Positions 1 to 7,838 of a stretch of DNA of 64,000 nt are shown piece by piece (position 1 is the first letter of the stretch; the number at the start of each line of letters is the position of its first letter). Origin of the DNA: Leptolinea sp964420995 (lineage in GTDB: Bacteria; Chloroflexota; Anaerolineae; Anaerolineales; Anaerolineaceae); the NCBI GenBank assembly GCA_964420995.1, contig CAYQUX010000001.1, forward strand, positions 124,001 to 188,000. Direction: 5' to 3'. The notes below the pieces were generated by a model. It did not search any database. It worked only from the letters and a program-made list of their open reading frames with translations, and had not been told where the DNA came from. Both the position numbers and the translations under genes were made by a program.

Positions 1-1
1 G

Positions 2-1249
2 ATAAAAGTCACCCGGCGTGAAGTGGATCGCCGTCTTCGTATCCCGGCGGATTGGGTGGCGAATTTTGCCGAGGCGACGGCGGTCGGTCAGGAAAAATGG
101 GAACAGGCGAAAGAGACATCTGATTTCAGGCGCTTCCAGCCCTACCTGGAGAAGATAATCGAACTGCGCCGCGAATACGCCTCATTTTTCCAGCCCTATG
201 ACCATATTTATGACCCCATGCTGGATGAATTTGAACCCGGTTTGAAGACCGCGGATGTGCAGAAAATTTTCATCACACTGCGGAAAGAACAGGTGGAGTT
301 GATCCACGAGCTTACCTCAAAACCGCAGGTGGATGCCTCCTTCCTCCGACTCTCTTATCCCGAAAATCTGCAGTGGGAGTTTGGACTGGGAGTTATTTCA
401 AACATGGGGTTTGATTGGACGCGCGGCCGTCAGGACAGCTCTGCGCATCCATTCACCACCACGTTTGGTATGGGCGATGTGCGAATTACCACACGGGTCA
501 TCCCTGATCATCTCTCGTCAGCATTATTCAGCACAATTCATGAAACCGGCCACGCCCTTTATGAACAGGGATTCAATTCCACCCTCTACCGGACTCCGCT
601 GGCGACTGGCGCGTCCATGGCCATTCATGAATCACAATCCCGCATGTGGGAAAATCTGGTGGGACGCTCGAAAAAATTCTGGATGCATTACTACCCGAAG
701 TTGCAGCAATTTTTCCCATCACAACTTGGGAATGTGTCGCTCGATACATTTTATAAAGGGATCAACCGGGTGGAACCATCTCTCATCCGCACGGAAGCAG
801 ATGAAGCCACGTACAATCTACACATCATGCTTCGGTTGGAGTTGGAGATCGCCCTGCTTGAGCGACAAATTGAAGTCCGCGACCTGCCGGAGATATGGCG
901 GGATCGCATGATGGAATACCTGGGAGTGGCGCCCAAAGATGATGCCCACGGTGTTCTCCAGGATATCCATTGGGCGGGCGGATTGGTTGGATATTTCCCA
1001 ACGTACGCGCTGGGTAATGTCATATCGGCTCAGTTGTGGGATTGCCTGAAAAAAGCCATCCCTGATCTTGACGATCAAATTGAACGGGGAGAATTTCTGC
1101 CCCTGTTGAGCTGGCTTCGTGAAAATATTCATTCTCACGGAGCAAAGTTTGAAACCCAGGAACTGATCAAGAAGGTCACCGGTTCCGCCATCGATCCACA
1201 GCCGTATTTGCGCTATTTGAACACAAAGTTCAGGGAAATTTACTCGTGA
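2..1249 (+). CDS. M32 family metallocarboxypeptidase (Taq type), 5' end missing
   Basis: This enzyme removes C-terminal residues from peptides in the cytoplasm, using a metal held by an HExxH motif. The motif is visible as HETGH (bases 539-553), with the downstream HESQSRMWEN segment that supplies the third ligand in the M32 family. The frame is open from base 2 with no start, and family members are about 500 residues long, so roughly the first 80-90 residues lie outside the window. The GTG at base 23 is internal: family-like sequence (TRREVDRR) continues upstream of it. The next gene overlaps the stop codon, so the two are probably translationally coupled. Confidence 0.93.
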   Translation: MKVTRREVDRRLRIPADWVANFAEATAVGQEKWEQAKETSDFRRFQPYLEKIIELRREYASFFQPYDHIYDPMLDEFEPGLKTADVQKIFITLRKEQVELIHELTSKPQVDASFLRLSYPENLQWEFGLGVISNMGFDWTRGRQDSSAHPFTTTFGMGDVRITTRVIPDHLSSALFSTIHETGHALYEQGFNSTLYRTPLATGASMAIHESQSRMWENLVGRSKKFWMHYYPKLQQFFPSQLGNVSLDTFYKGINRVEPSLIRTEADEATYNLHIMLRLELEIALLERQIEVRDLPEIWRDRMMEYLGVAPKDDAHGVLQDIHWAGGLVGYFPTYALGNVISAQLWDCLKKAIPDLDDQIERGEFLPLLSWLRENIHSHGAKFETQELIKKVTGSAIDPQPYLRYLNTKFREIYS

Positions 1250-2109
1250 GTTCCACTTTTTCCCAGCCTGGTCATGAAAACCGGTCGATGACTACTCACC
1301 GTCCGGTTTTCATGTTGCTTGTTTTGACTGCTTTTTTTCTAACCGGATTGACCTTCCCTCAACGAAATATTGCCCTGAATCCATTCCCCGTTGTTGCGAC
1401 CATTACCCCAACAATTGACAATCAGTATAAGCTCCCGGCGTCCGGCGAGCCGGTCATTTTGACCCCGGGGAATAGTGCACGCCTGGTTTCACCCATAAAA
1501 ATGAAGTATATGGCGCATCCCAGTGACAATGGAATGATCCGGATTGACCTGATCGGTCATGACAACCGCTACATATACCGGAAAATCATGGACTACAGCG
1601 CTTTCCAGGGAAAACCGCTTCTTCTTGAAGAAGAGATTCCTTTCGAGGTTCGCGCGGATGAAAAAGCCCGGCTGCAGGTGGTTCTGGAAAATATCAAAGG
1701 GAAGCCCATCCACCTTACATCCATAGAATTAATGCTTCTGCAGGTAAAAGGTACAGAAACGGACGGTGAACCTGCCATCAATCCTCGCGTTATTATCGAC
1801 CAACCTGCTCCGGGAATCACCATCAATGGCGATAATATCGAAATAAAAGGCAAGATCAAACCCATCAATAACACACCGCTGGTTTTTGAAGCTTTGACCA
1901 AAGACTGGAATACCCTGACCTCGCGAATGATCACCGTTAATACCCCTGCAGACCAGACAGCCTACGCAACATTTGATGTGAAACTGGCCAATATAGCCGA
2001 TGGAGAGACGCCTGTTACCCTGCGAATCAGGCAGGAAAGTGATAACCGGATCAACGGAACCGTTTTTCTCTGGAGTGAAGAATTATTACTTCTTCCAAAA
2101 TATAAATAA
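1246..2109 (+). CDS. Exported or membrane-anchored protein of unknown function
   Basis: I do not recognise a family. The product has 287 residues, with a hydrophobic stretch near residues 20-36 (VFMLLVLTAFFLTGL) that looks like a signal peptide or a single anchor. The rest is polar and beta-rich, with a repeated pattern (PGITINGDNIEIKGKIKP) typical of immunoglobulin-like extracellular modules. The chosen GTG start overlaps the TGA of the carboxypeptidase (GTGA) and has AGGGA nine bases upstream. An ATG at 1288 would also leave the signal sequence intact. A hairpin terminator follows at once. The function may concern the cell surface, but this is inference only. Confidence 0.7.
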   Translation: MSSTFSQPGHENRSMTTHRPVFMLLVLTAFFLTGLTFPQRNIALNPFPVVATITPTIDNQYKLPASGEPVILTPGNSARLVSPIKMKYMAHPSDNGMIRIDLIGHDNRYIYRKIMDYSAFQGKPLLLEEEIPFEVRADEKARLQVVLENIKGKPIHLTSIELMLLQVKGTETDGEPAINPRVIIDQPAPGITINGDNIEIKGKIKPINNTPLVFEALTKDWNTLTSRMITVNTPADQTAYATFDVKLANIADGETPVTLRIRQESDNRINGTVFLWSEELLLLPKYK

Positions 2110-2147
2110 AAAAAAAGTGGATGGTGAGTAATCCGTCCACTTTTTTT
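2110..2147. terminator. Bidirectional intrinsic terminator
   Basis: An 8-bp stem (GTGGATGG with CCGTCCAC, one G-T pair) encloses an 8-base loop. It is flanked by a run of A on the left and T on the right, so it can end transcription from both the rightward gene and the leftward L,D-transpeptidase gene that converge here. Confidence 0.85.
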
Positions 2148-2156
2148 CAAGTCAGG

Positions 2157-3320
2157 TCAAGCCCCGCCATCGGTGTAAAATTTGGGATCCGTCGGGGTTT
2201 TGCCGGATGGATCGTACACGTACACATAATCCCCCTCCTTCGCCCAGCTGTATAACCAGTGCGAATCACCCAGTGACAGATTTACACAACCATGTGAAGC
2301 ATCATACCCAAAGCGGGCGTGCCAGTACGCTCCGTGGAGCGCGCGCAGCTTGTCAAAGTACATCGTCCAGGGGACATCTTCAAGATAATAAAAACCTGAT
2401 TTGTCTCCGGAGAAATCACCGCTCATGGTTTCTTTTTCTTTTTTCTGGTATATCTTGAAAAGACCGGGTTGAGTGAAGAAAGGATCTGCTCCGGTGGAAA
2501 CCAGGGTGGCAAACACCATCTTGTTGTTGTCATAAACGGAAAGTGATTGTTCCTCAAGGTTTATATCCACCCAGCGGCCGTTATCAACACCCTTCGGGGT
2601 GACTGTGGTTGGAACGACTCGCCCGATAATCCGGTCTTCTATCCATTCGCCCAGGCCGATCATCACCCAGAGTGTGTCTCCAACCTTTTTCGTCCCGGAA
2701 ATAGCATAGAATTCACCGGGAAGTACTTCTTTTTTCAGCTCGGGAGAGTTGAAATCAGGTATTGCACGGGGACGGCCATTCGTCAGTATCCAACCAAATT
2801 GCGTTCTAGGGGTATCGTGCACGATCATTCCCTGGAAAACAGGCGGGGTGGCCCGGGCGACATCCCCGCCATCCACCCACAACCCGGAGCTTGAAAGATA
2901 ATACAAGCCTATTTCTGTTTGGGAAGAGTTAAGGTAAGAGATATAGCGGGTGGCACCTGCCAGTTTAAAAGCAGGAACCCGGGCATCTCCCTGGGCGGGC
3001 GAGCCGTAGAGGGCCGCGCTCGGGCTGGTTATCTTGGCATACTTGTAGGGGACTTCATTCAGTGAGACGGATGGCTTGCTCACCGGCAGGGATGGAGCGG
3101 GATAGATGATCCCGTCCTTTGCCATCTGTGTAAGAACCGTGGACGGCCCGACAGGAAGGCAGGAATCAGGCTCTGAAAGATACACACCTGGAAGACAAAT
3201 GACGTCCCCCGAAAAATTTGCCCTTGTTGCGCCCGGTGTAATGTCCGCTTTTACCGGTAAAACGCCGGAACTGGTGCAAAAAACCAGTGCCAGTGCGGTA
3301 ATTTGTAAAAATCGTCGCAT
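2157..3320 (-). CDS. L,D-transpeptidase (YkuD domain), secreted
   Basis: This protein likely cross-links peptidoglycan stem peptides, or attaches proteins to them, outside the membrane. It begins with a signal peptide (MRRFLQITALALVFC...VKA, about 25 residues). The middle part (about 80-240) has an SH3-like/beta character and a duplicated look. The C-terminal YkuD domain (about 245-375) carries the active-site pattern HGAYWHARFG...SHGCVN with catalytic Cys345. The length of 387 residues exceeds that of the bare domain because of the N-terminal region. The start has GAGG a few bases upstream. The gene stands alone, between convergent and divergent neighbours. Confidence 0.92.
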   Translation of the reverse strand: MRRFLQITALALVFCTSSGVLPVKADITPGATRANFSGDVICLPGVYLSEPDSCLPVGPSTVLTQMAKDGIIYPAPSLPVSKPSVSLNEVPYKYAKITSPSAALYGSPAQGDARVPAFKLAGATRYISYLNSSQTEIGLYYLSSSGLWVDGGDVARATPPVFQGMIVHDTPRTQFGWILTNGRPRAIPDFNSPELKKEVLPGEFYAISGTKKVGDTLWVMIGLGEWIEDRIIGRVVPTTVTPKGVDNGRWVDINLEEQSLSVYDNNKMVFATLVSTGADPFFTQPGLFKIYQKKEKETMSGDFSGDKSGFYYLEDVPWTMYFDKLRALHGAYWHARFGYDASHGCVNLSLGDSHWLYSWAKEGDYVYVYDPSGKTPTDPKFYTDGGA

Positions 3321-3438
3321 TCAAACCTCATAATGAAAGATTTTCGAATAACCCGATTTTACTCCAATTATGGCTGGTTCCCGTAATGTCACAAGAATTC
3401 AAGCGCCTTTGAGCAGTATAAAACGTGAAATACATCGC

Positions 3439-3467
3439 TTGACATGCGTTTTATGTCATGATAACCT
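3439..3467 (+). promoter_or_regulatory. Candidate promoter of the cold-shock gene
   Basis: A perfect -35 hexamer TTGACA lies at 3439-3444, and an imperfect -10 (TAACCT) follows 17 bases later. Initiation near 3474 would give a leader of almost 90 bases before the cold-shock start codon. A long leader is common for cold-shock genes. The -10 is weak, so the exact start is uncertain. Confidence 0.45.
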
Positions 3468-3484
3468 TGTTTTCGGTAAGAAAG

Positions 3485-3525
3485 CCACTGACAACCCATT
3501 ACTACTATCACGTCAGTGGATTTTT
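3485..3525 (+). promoter_or_regulatory. Hairpin in the cold-shock mRNA leader (attenuator or thermosensor candidate)
   Basis: CCACTGAC at 3485-3492 and GTCAGTGG at 3512-3519 form a perfect 8-bp stem with a 19-base loop. The sequence ATTTTTATT follows directly. It resembles either a weak intrinsic terminator, giving attenuation, or a temperature-sensitive leader structure. No coding frame explains it. The functional reading is inference. Confidence 0.5.
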
Positions 3526-3560
3526 ATTGCCAAATCAACAACCGTATGGAGAAATAAGGA

Positions 3561-3773
3561 ATGTCAGATCGTTTAATGGGGACCGTAAAGTGGTTCAACG
3601 CCACGAAAGGCTATGGCTTCATTGGCCGTGACGAGGGAGAAGATGTTTTCGTGCACTTCTCCGCAGTTGAAATGGAAGGTTACAGGCGGTTAAAAGAGGG
3701 ACAGAAAGTGGAGTTTTCTGTCGAACAGGGGCCCAAGGGTCTGCAGGCCGCCAACGTTGTGCCGCTTTCCTGA
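3561..3773 (+). CDS. Cold-shock domain protein
   Basis: A 70-residue single-domain OB-fold protein that binds single-stranded RNA and DNA and melts mRNA structure. Both nucleic-acid binding motifs are intact: RNP1 (KGYGFIG, about 16-22) and RNP2 (VFVHFSAV, about 29-36). The N-terminal GTVKWFNATKGYGF is the family hallmark and the length is standard. GGAG at 3548-3551 sits nine bases from the ATG. The leader carries a hairpin and the gene ends in a strong terminator, so it is monocistronic. Regulation by the leader is plausible but not shown. Confidence 0.95.
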   Translation: MSDRLMGTVKWFNATKGYGFIGRDEGEDVFVHFSAVEMEGYRRLKEGQKVEFSVEQGPKGLQAANVVPLS

Positions 3774-3792
3774 AAGTAGCATGGATGCCCTA

Positions 3793-3816
3793 AACCGCCC
3801 TTCCGGGCGGTTTTTT
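3793..3816. terminator. Bidirectional intrinsic terminator
   Basis: An 8-bp GC-rich stem (AACCGCCC with GGGCGGTT), a TTCC loop and a T-run. It lies between the cold-shock gene and the convergent YdcF-like gene, and serves at least the former. Confidence 0.9.
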
Positions 3817-4438
3817 AATCCAATTTTCGATTTATCAGATAGCTCCCCAGTTTGATATATTCATTGATCGTGTTCTGCCATCCATCAAGGGACATCCACC
3901 ATGTCGTTGACCTGTACCAACTGTCGCGCACCGGTCGCACAATGATATTCACCCCGCTGTCTTTGAAGACCTCATTCCAGATCATGCGGGCGCGCAGGGT
4001 ATGGTATGGATCGGTCACCACAATCAAATCATGGATATTCTTGTTATTCACCAATGTACGCACGTCCTTGGCTTCATCCCTTGTGCTGGCCGCATGCCTT
4101 GGAGTTATCCAGATGGCGCTCAATGGTACTCCGGCATTCCAGAGCATTAATCGCAGTTCTTTGGAATACTCGGCATTGTATTCCTCGAGCACAGCTCCGG
4201 TTTCCGTCAGGATAATCGTTTCGGCATACTCTTCCTCAAAAAGGCTTACAGCCTCGCGCATGCGCTGCTCGCTGCCACCGCTGAGGATGACAATGGCATC
4301 CGCTTTCTTCAGAGGGTCAGCCACAATCAGCACCGCCCCTATGGTGTAAAAAATCCCTACAAACAGGATGGGAAGAAGGATTATCCAGATAAGGCAGGAT
4401 TTCTTCCAGGTTCGGGATTTGACGCTATCTGTCTGCAT
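3815..4438 (-). CDS. YdcF/SanA-like protein (DUF218), membrane-anchored
   Basis: A 207-residue protein with one N-terminal transmembrane helix (about residues 14-36, SCLIWIILLPILFVGIFY), followed by a DUF218 domain. Visible family features are ADAIVILSGG, the R-rich helix (EQRMREAVSLF), and VVTDPYHTLRARMIW near the end. Members are linked to envelope polymer metabolism and barrier function, but the biochemical activity is poorly defined. The start has no clear ribosome binding site. Instead an extended -10 ends six bases upstream, which suggests a leaderless mRNA. Confidence 0.85.
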   Translation of the reverse strand: MQTDSVKSRTWKKSCLIWIILLPILFVGIFYTIGAVLIVADPLKKADAIVILSGGSEQRMREAVSLFEEEYAETIILTETGAVLEEYNAEYSKELRLMLWNAGVPLSAIWITPRHAASTRDEAKDVRTLVNNKNIHDLIVVTDPYHTLRARMIWNEVFKDSGVNIIVRPVRDSWYRSTTWWMSLDGWQNTINEYIKLGSYLINRKLD

Positions 4439-4444
4439 TTCGTG

Positions 4445-4453
4445 ATTGTACCA
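4445..4453 (-). promoter_or_regulatory. Extended -10 promoter, leaderless arrangement
   Basis: On the minus strand the sequence is TGG-TACAAT followed by exactly six bases and the ATG of the YdcF-like gene. Transcription would start at or next to the start codon. No recognisable -35 is present, as expected for an extended -10 promoter. Confidence 0.6.
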
Positions 4454-4520
4454 GAGAGAAAATGAAAGCCTGATTGCAACTCCACGGACAGACTTCCGTA
4501 TATCTTTATTGGAGGCAATT

Positions 4521-4742
4521 ATGTCTGAACAAAAACATGTACCTTTTCTTCTCTGGCCGTTCTACGCGATATGGAAACTGATTGAATTTATCATTCTGTT
4601 CACCGGGCGGTTGATCGGTGTGGTCATCGGGCTGGTGTTGATGATCGCAGGAATCGTTCTGACGGTCACTGTGGTGGGTGCCATCGTGGGCATTCCCCTC
4701 ACGGTTATCGGTTTCCTGCTAACACTGAAAGCGATCTTCTAG
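4521..4742 (+). CDS. Small hydrophobic membrane protein
   Basis: I do not recognise a named family. The 73-residue product has two predicted membrane segments, about residues 15-45 and 46-73, rich in Val, Ile and Gly (FIILFTGRLIGVVIG, then a glycine-punctuated stretch). The start was placed at the ATG preceded by GGAGG at 4511-4515. Upstream in-frame starts lack a ribosome binding site. It sits between divergent YdcF-like and convergent lyase genes. Its role is unknown. Confidence 0.75.
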   Translation: MSEQKHVPFLLWPFYAIWKLIEFIILFTGRLIGVVIGLVLMIAGIVLTVTVVGAIVGIPLTVIGFLLTLKAIF

Positions 4743-4747
4743 GCAGG

Positions 4748-5899
4748 CTATTTTCCCAGCGCCTTTTTCATGCGTTCAAGGGCTTCGTTCAGGGTAGCGC
4801 GAGTGCATCCGAAATTCAACCTGACGAAGCCTTTGCCGCCAGTGCCGAATGATTCACCATTATTGAATCCCACCTTGGCCTTGCGAAGGAAGAAATCATA
4901 CGGGGTATCCGGCAAACCGGCAGTCCGGCAGTCCAGCCAGGCAAGGTATGTGCCCTCTGGTACGGTCATCTTGATCTCAGGCATTTCACGGTCGAGGGTG
5001 GCTTTCAAATGATCCCGGTTGTCCTGTAAATAAATAACCAGATCTTCCAGCCAGGGGGTGCCTCTCTGATAGGCTGCCAGGGCGGCGGTAATACCCAGCA
5101 TATTGGTATTTCCGGTGATCCCTTTCATGGCAGAAATATAGTTTTCCCGTATCTCTATATTGGGGATAACGGCGAATGAACAATCCAGGCCGGCGATATT
5201 GAATGTCTTGCTGGGAGCCATCAAGGTGATGGTTCGATCCGCGATTTCCGGGTTTAATGAACCCAATGGAATATGCCGGTTACCCTGAAAAATCAGGTCG
5301 CCGTGGATCTCATCCGAACATATCAACACATTACGACGAAGGCAGATCTCTGCCATGCGTTCCAGCTCATCACGGAGAAACACACGCCCGACCGGATTGT
5401 GCGGATTGCACAGCAGGAACATGCGTGTCTTCTCGTTTATCTTCCCCTCAAAATCCGTGAAATCAATGCCATAGCGGCCATTCTCATCCTGAACCAGCGG
5501 ATTTTCAGCCGTCTTCATGCCAGTGTACCCGGCAGTTTTAAAGAATGGCGGGTAGACCGGCGGCTGGATTAATACTTCCCCATCTGGCACAGCAACGGAA
5601 TGACCGGCTACGTTGAATCCCACGACCACCCCAGGGGTAAAGACAATATCGTCCGGTTTGATGGACCACTGGTACAGTTCATCAAAGCGGTTGACAATGA
5701 CCTTGCGCAGCTCTTTTGGGTCCCCGGCATATCCGAAAACCCCATGGTCAACGCGCTCTTTTAATGCCTGAAGTACCGGTGTGGGGGCAGCGAAGTCCAT
5801 ATCGGCTACCCACATGGGCAGCACATCGTCATCATACAGGTTCCATTTAATACTGTCGGAATTCTTACGGTTAATTGTGCGATCAAAGACCTTTGGCAT
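4748..5899 (-). CDS. MalY/PatB-type pyridoxal phosphate enzyme (putative cystathionine beta-lyase)
   Basis: A fold-type I aminotransferase-family protein of 383 residues. It probably cleaves the C-S bond of cystathionine or cysteine in the cytoplasm, giving homocysteine or sulfide, pyruvate and ammonia. Family features include FDRTINRKNSDSIKWN at the N terminus, WVADMDF, NPHNPVGRVF (cofactor and substrate contacts), CSDEIHGDL, and the Schiff-base lysine in MAPSKTFNIAG. The C terminus has FVRLNFGC with the carboxylate-binding Arg. The ATG at 5899 has AGGA seven bases upstream, so it is preferred over a start 11 codons earlier. Confidence 0.9.
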   Translation of the reverse strand: MPKVFDRTINRKNSDSIKWNLYDDDVLPMWVADMDFAAPTPVLQALKERVDHGVFGYAGDPKELRKVIVNRFDELYQWSIKPDDIVFTPGVVVGFNVAGHSVAVPDGEVLIQPPVYPPFFKTAGYTGMKTAENPLVQDENGRYGIDFTDFEGKINEKTRMFLLCNPHNPVGRVFLRDELERMAEICLRRNVLICSDEIHGDLIFQGNRHIPLGSLNPEIADRTITLMAPSKTFNIAGLDCSFAVIPNIEIRENYISAMKGITGNTNMLGITAALAAYQRGTPWLEDLVIYLQDNRDHLKATLDREMPEIKMTVPEGTYLAWLDCRTAGLPDTPYDFFLRKAKVGFNNGESFGTGGKGFVRLNFGCTRATLNEALERMKKALGK

Positions 5900-5995
5900 T
5901 ATTAATCCTGGTTGATTGAATGAAATGATCACCCATTATACCGCCAGGGTGTTGTAAACCCGCGCGTGGCCTGTCTTTTTCCGCCCGGCTATCTG

Positions 5996-6004
5996 TGAGA
6001 TAAT
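5996..6004 (+). promoter_or_regulatory. Extended -10 promoter, leaderless arrangement
   Basis: TGA-GATAAT ends six bases before the GTG start of the methyltransferase at 6011. No ribosome binding site is present, so transcription probably starts at the start codon. Confidence 0.55.
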
Positions 6005-6010
6005 ACACCT

Positions 6011-6925
6011 GTGAAAACTACTCCTCAAATTCCATCCATTAATATCTGCTTTCCCCGTTATTGGGATGATTACCAGTTGGTTGACTCCGGCGGCGGCCGG
6101 AAACTGGAAAAATACGGTCCGCATTTATTGATCCGCCCGGAAGCGGAAGCCGTCTGGAAACCCGCTCTGCCTGAAAAAGACTGGCAAAAAGCGGCGGCCG
6201 AGTTTCTGCCCTCACCGGAAGAAAACGGTGGGCACTGGAATATTCGCAGCTACCTCCCCTCAGATTGGACTATCCATTACCGCGACCTGTGTTTTAAAGT
6301 TCAACTCAGCGGTTCACGGCATGTAGGTGTTTTCCCTGAACAGGCTGTGCACTGGGATTGGTTTGGCAAATTGATAAAACAGAGTCCGAGACCCTTAAAG
6401 GTTTTGAACCTGTTCGGCTATACCGGTCTGGCCACCATCGCGGCCGCGCAGGCAGGGGCTCTGGTTACCCATGTTGACGCGTCCCGCAAGGCGGTTACCT
6501 GGGCTCATGAGAATCAAGACCTGTCCAATCTGTCCGATCGCCCCATTCGCTGGATCGTGGACGATGCGGTGAAGTTCATCCACCGGCAGGCCCGCCGGGA
6601 AGAGAAATTTGACGGCCTTATCCTTGATCCGCCGAAGTTCGGCCGCGGCCCAAAAGGGGAAGTCTGGGAGTTTTATAAACTGCTGCCAGAATTATTGCAG
6701 GCTTGCCGAGATTCACTGACACCCGAGCCTTCGTTTGTTGCCCTGACCGCCTATGCGGTAAAAGCTTCATCCATTACTCTCTCGCAATCGCTGCAACAGA
6801 TTATGCAGGGATTGGATGGCACAATCACTTCGGGAGAACTGGCATTAAAAGAAGAATCAGCCGGACGTCTTCTCAGTACCGCAGTGTTCGCTCTTTGGAG
6901 TTCACGTCCATTGGATTTGGAATAA
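6011..6925 (+). CDS. Class I SAM-dependent methyltransferase, rRNA m5C methyltransferase (RlmI)-like
   Basis: A 304-residue methyltransferase with the Rossmann core near residues 130-260. Motif I is LNLFGYTGLATIAAA, and the acidic residue that contacts the ribose lies in VTHVDASRKAVTWA. The catalytic-region motif is LDPPKFGRG, as in the RlmI/YccW group that methylates 23S rRNA cytosine. The N-terminal region (about 1-120) lacks an obvious PUA domain, so the exact target is uncertain. The GTG start has a leaderless-type promoter. proC starts 23 bases downstream on the same strand and may be co-transcribed. Confidence 0.8.
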   Translation: MKTTPQIPSINICFPRYWDDYQLVDSGGGRKLEKYGPHLLIRPEAEAVWKPALPEKDWQKAAAEFLPSPEENGGHWNIRSYLPSDWTIHYRDLCFKVQLSGSRHVGVFPEQAVHWDWFGKLIKQSPRPLKVLNLFGYTGLATIAAAQAGALVTHVDASRKAVTWAHENQDLSNLSDRPIRWIVDDAVKFIHRQARREEKFDGLILDPPKFGRGPKGEVWEFYKLLPELLQACRDSLTPEPSFVALTAYAVKASSITLSQSLQQIMQGLDGTITSGELALKEESAGRLLSTAVFALWSSRPLDLE

Positions 6926-6948
6926 TTCATTTTCCCGGAGGAGCCAGA

Positions 6949-7788
6949 ATGAAAGCCAGCCCTAACATCGCCATCATTGGATCAGGAGTCATGGCAGAAG
7001 CCATGATCGCCGGAATACTTAAACAGAAGGTCACCCCGGCGGAGCATGTGCGCGCGGCAGATATTCGCCTGGAACGTGTTGCTGAATTACAGGCGCTGTA
7101 CGGCGTAATACCATTCACCGATAACCAGGAAGCCATCAAAGATTCCAATATCATCATTCTTTCTGTGAAACCTCAAAGGATTGAAAGCGTTTTAAATAAC
7201 CTGAAGGGGAAAATTCCCTCAGGCGCGGTTGTGCTATCCATTGTCGCCGGTGCGTCATTGACCTCCATCAGCAGCGGGTTGGCACACCCGGCTGTCATCC
7301 GTGCCATGCCCAATACGCCGGCGCAAATCGGCGAAGGGATTACCGTCTGGGTGGCATCCAAATCTGTGCGTGAAGACCAGATCGAACTGGCACGCAGCAT
7401 TTTGACCGCCATGGGGCAGGAAGTGTTGGCGGATGAAGAAGAATATCTGGATATGGCCACAGCACTTTCCGGCACTGGACCGGCTTACGTCTTCCTGTTC
7501 ATGGAAGCCATGATTGACGCGGGGGTTCACCTGGGCTTCCCACGGCGCATTTCCGAGCAACTGGTTGCCCAAACCCTGCGCGGGTCGGTGGATTTCTTCC
7601 TTGGCGCGAAGGCGCATCCGGCGCATTTACGCAACCAGGTCACCTCACCCGGTGGAACATCCGCCGAAGCGTTGTATTACCTGGAAAAAGCCGGTTTTCG
7701 CACCGCCATCAGCAGGGCAGTTTGGGCGGCGTATGAAAAATCGAAAGCGCTTGGAAAAGGCAAAAACGGAGAAGCGCCTGAGAAATAG
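6949..7788 (+). CDS. proC: Pyrroline-5-carboxylate reductase
   Basis: This enzyme catalyses the last step of proline synthesis, reducing 1-pyrroline-5-carboxylate with NAD(P)H in the cytoplasm. The N-terminal Rossmann motif IAIIGSGVMAEAMIAG binds the cofactor. The C-terminal dimerisation domain has the family signature ALSGTGPAYVFLFMEAM, and VTSPGGTSAEALYYLE binds substrate. At 279 residues it is slightly longer than usual, with a Lys-rich tail. The ATG at 6949 follows GGAGGAG. Longer in-frame extensions upstream overlap the methyltransferase and have no family similarity. A strong terminator follows. Confidence 0.96.
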   Translation: MKASPNIAIIGSGVMAEAMIAGILKQKVTPAEHVRAADIRLERVAELQALYGVIPFTDNQEAIKDSNIIILSVKPQRIESVLNNLKGKIPSGAVVLSIVAGASLTSISSGLAHPAVIRAMPNTPAQIGEGITVWVASKSVREDQIELARSILTAMGQEVLADEEEYLDMATALSGTGPAYVFLFMEAMIDAGVHLGFPRRISEQLVAQTLRGSVDFFLGAKAHPAHLRNQVTSPGGTSAEALYYLEKAGFRTAISRAVWAAYEKSKALGKGKNGEAPEK

Positions 7789-7803
7789 ATGGAAATAAAA
7801 TTA

Positions 7804-7837
7804 AAGCGGAGTGTTCAGAGAACACTCCGCTTTTTTC
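7804..7837. terminator. Bidirectional intrinsic terminator
   Basis: A 12-bp stem (AAGCGGAGTGTT with AACACTCCGCTT), a 5-base loop and a T-run. It is placed between the convergent proC and cydB genes. Confidence 0.92.
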
Positions 7838-7838
7838 T

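Noticed and set aside
3370..3576. A 68-codon frame overlapping the cold-shock start
   Set aside because: It covers the promoter and leader hairpin and has no recognisable protein features. The cold-shock gene has its own good ribosome binding site.
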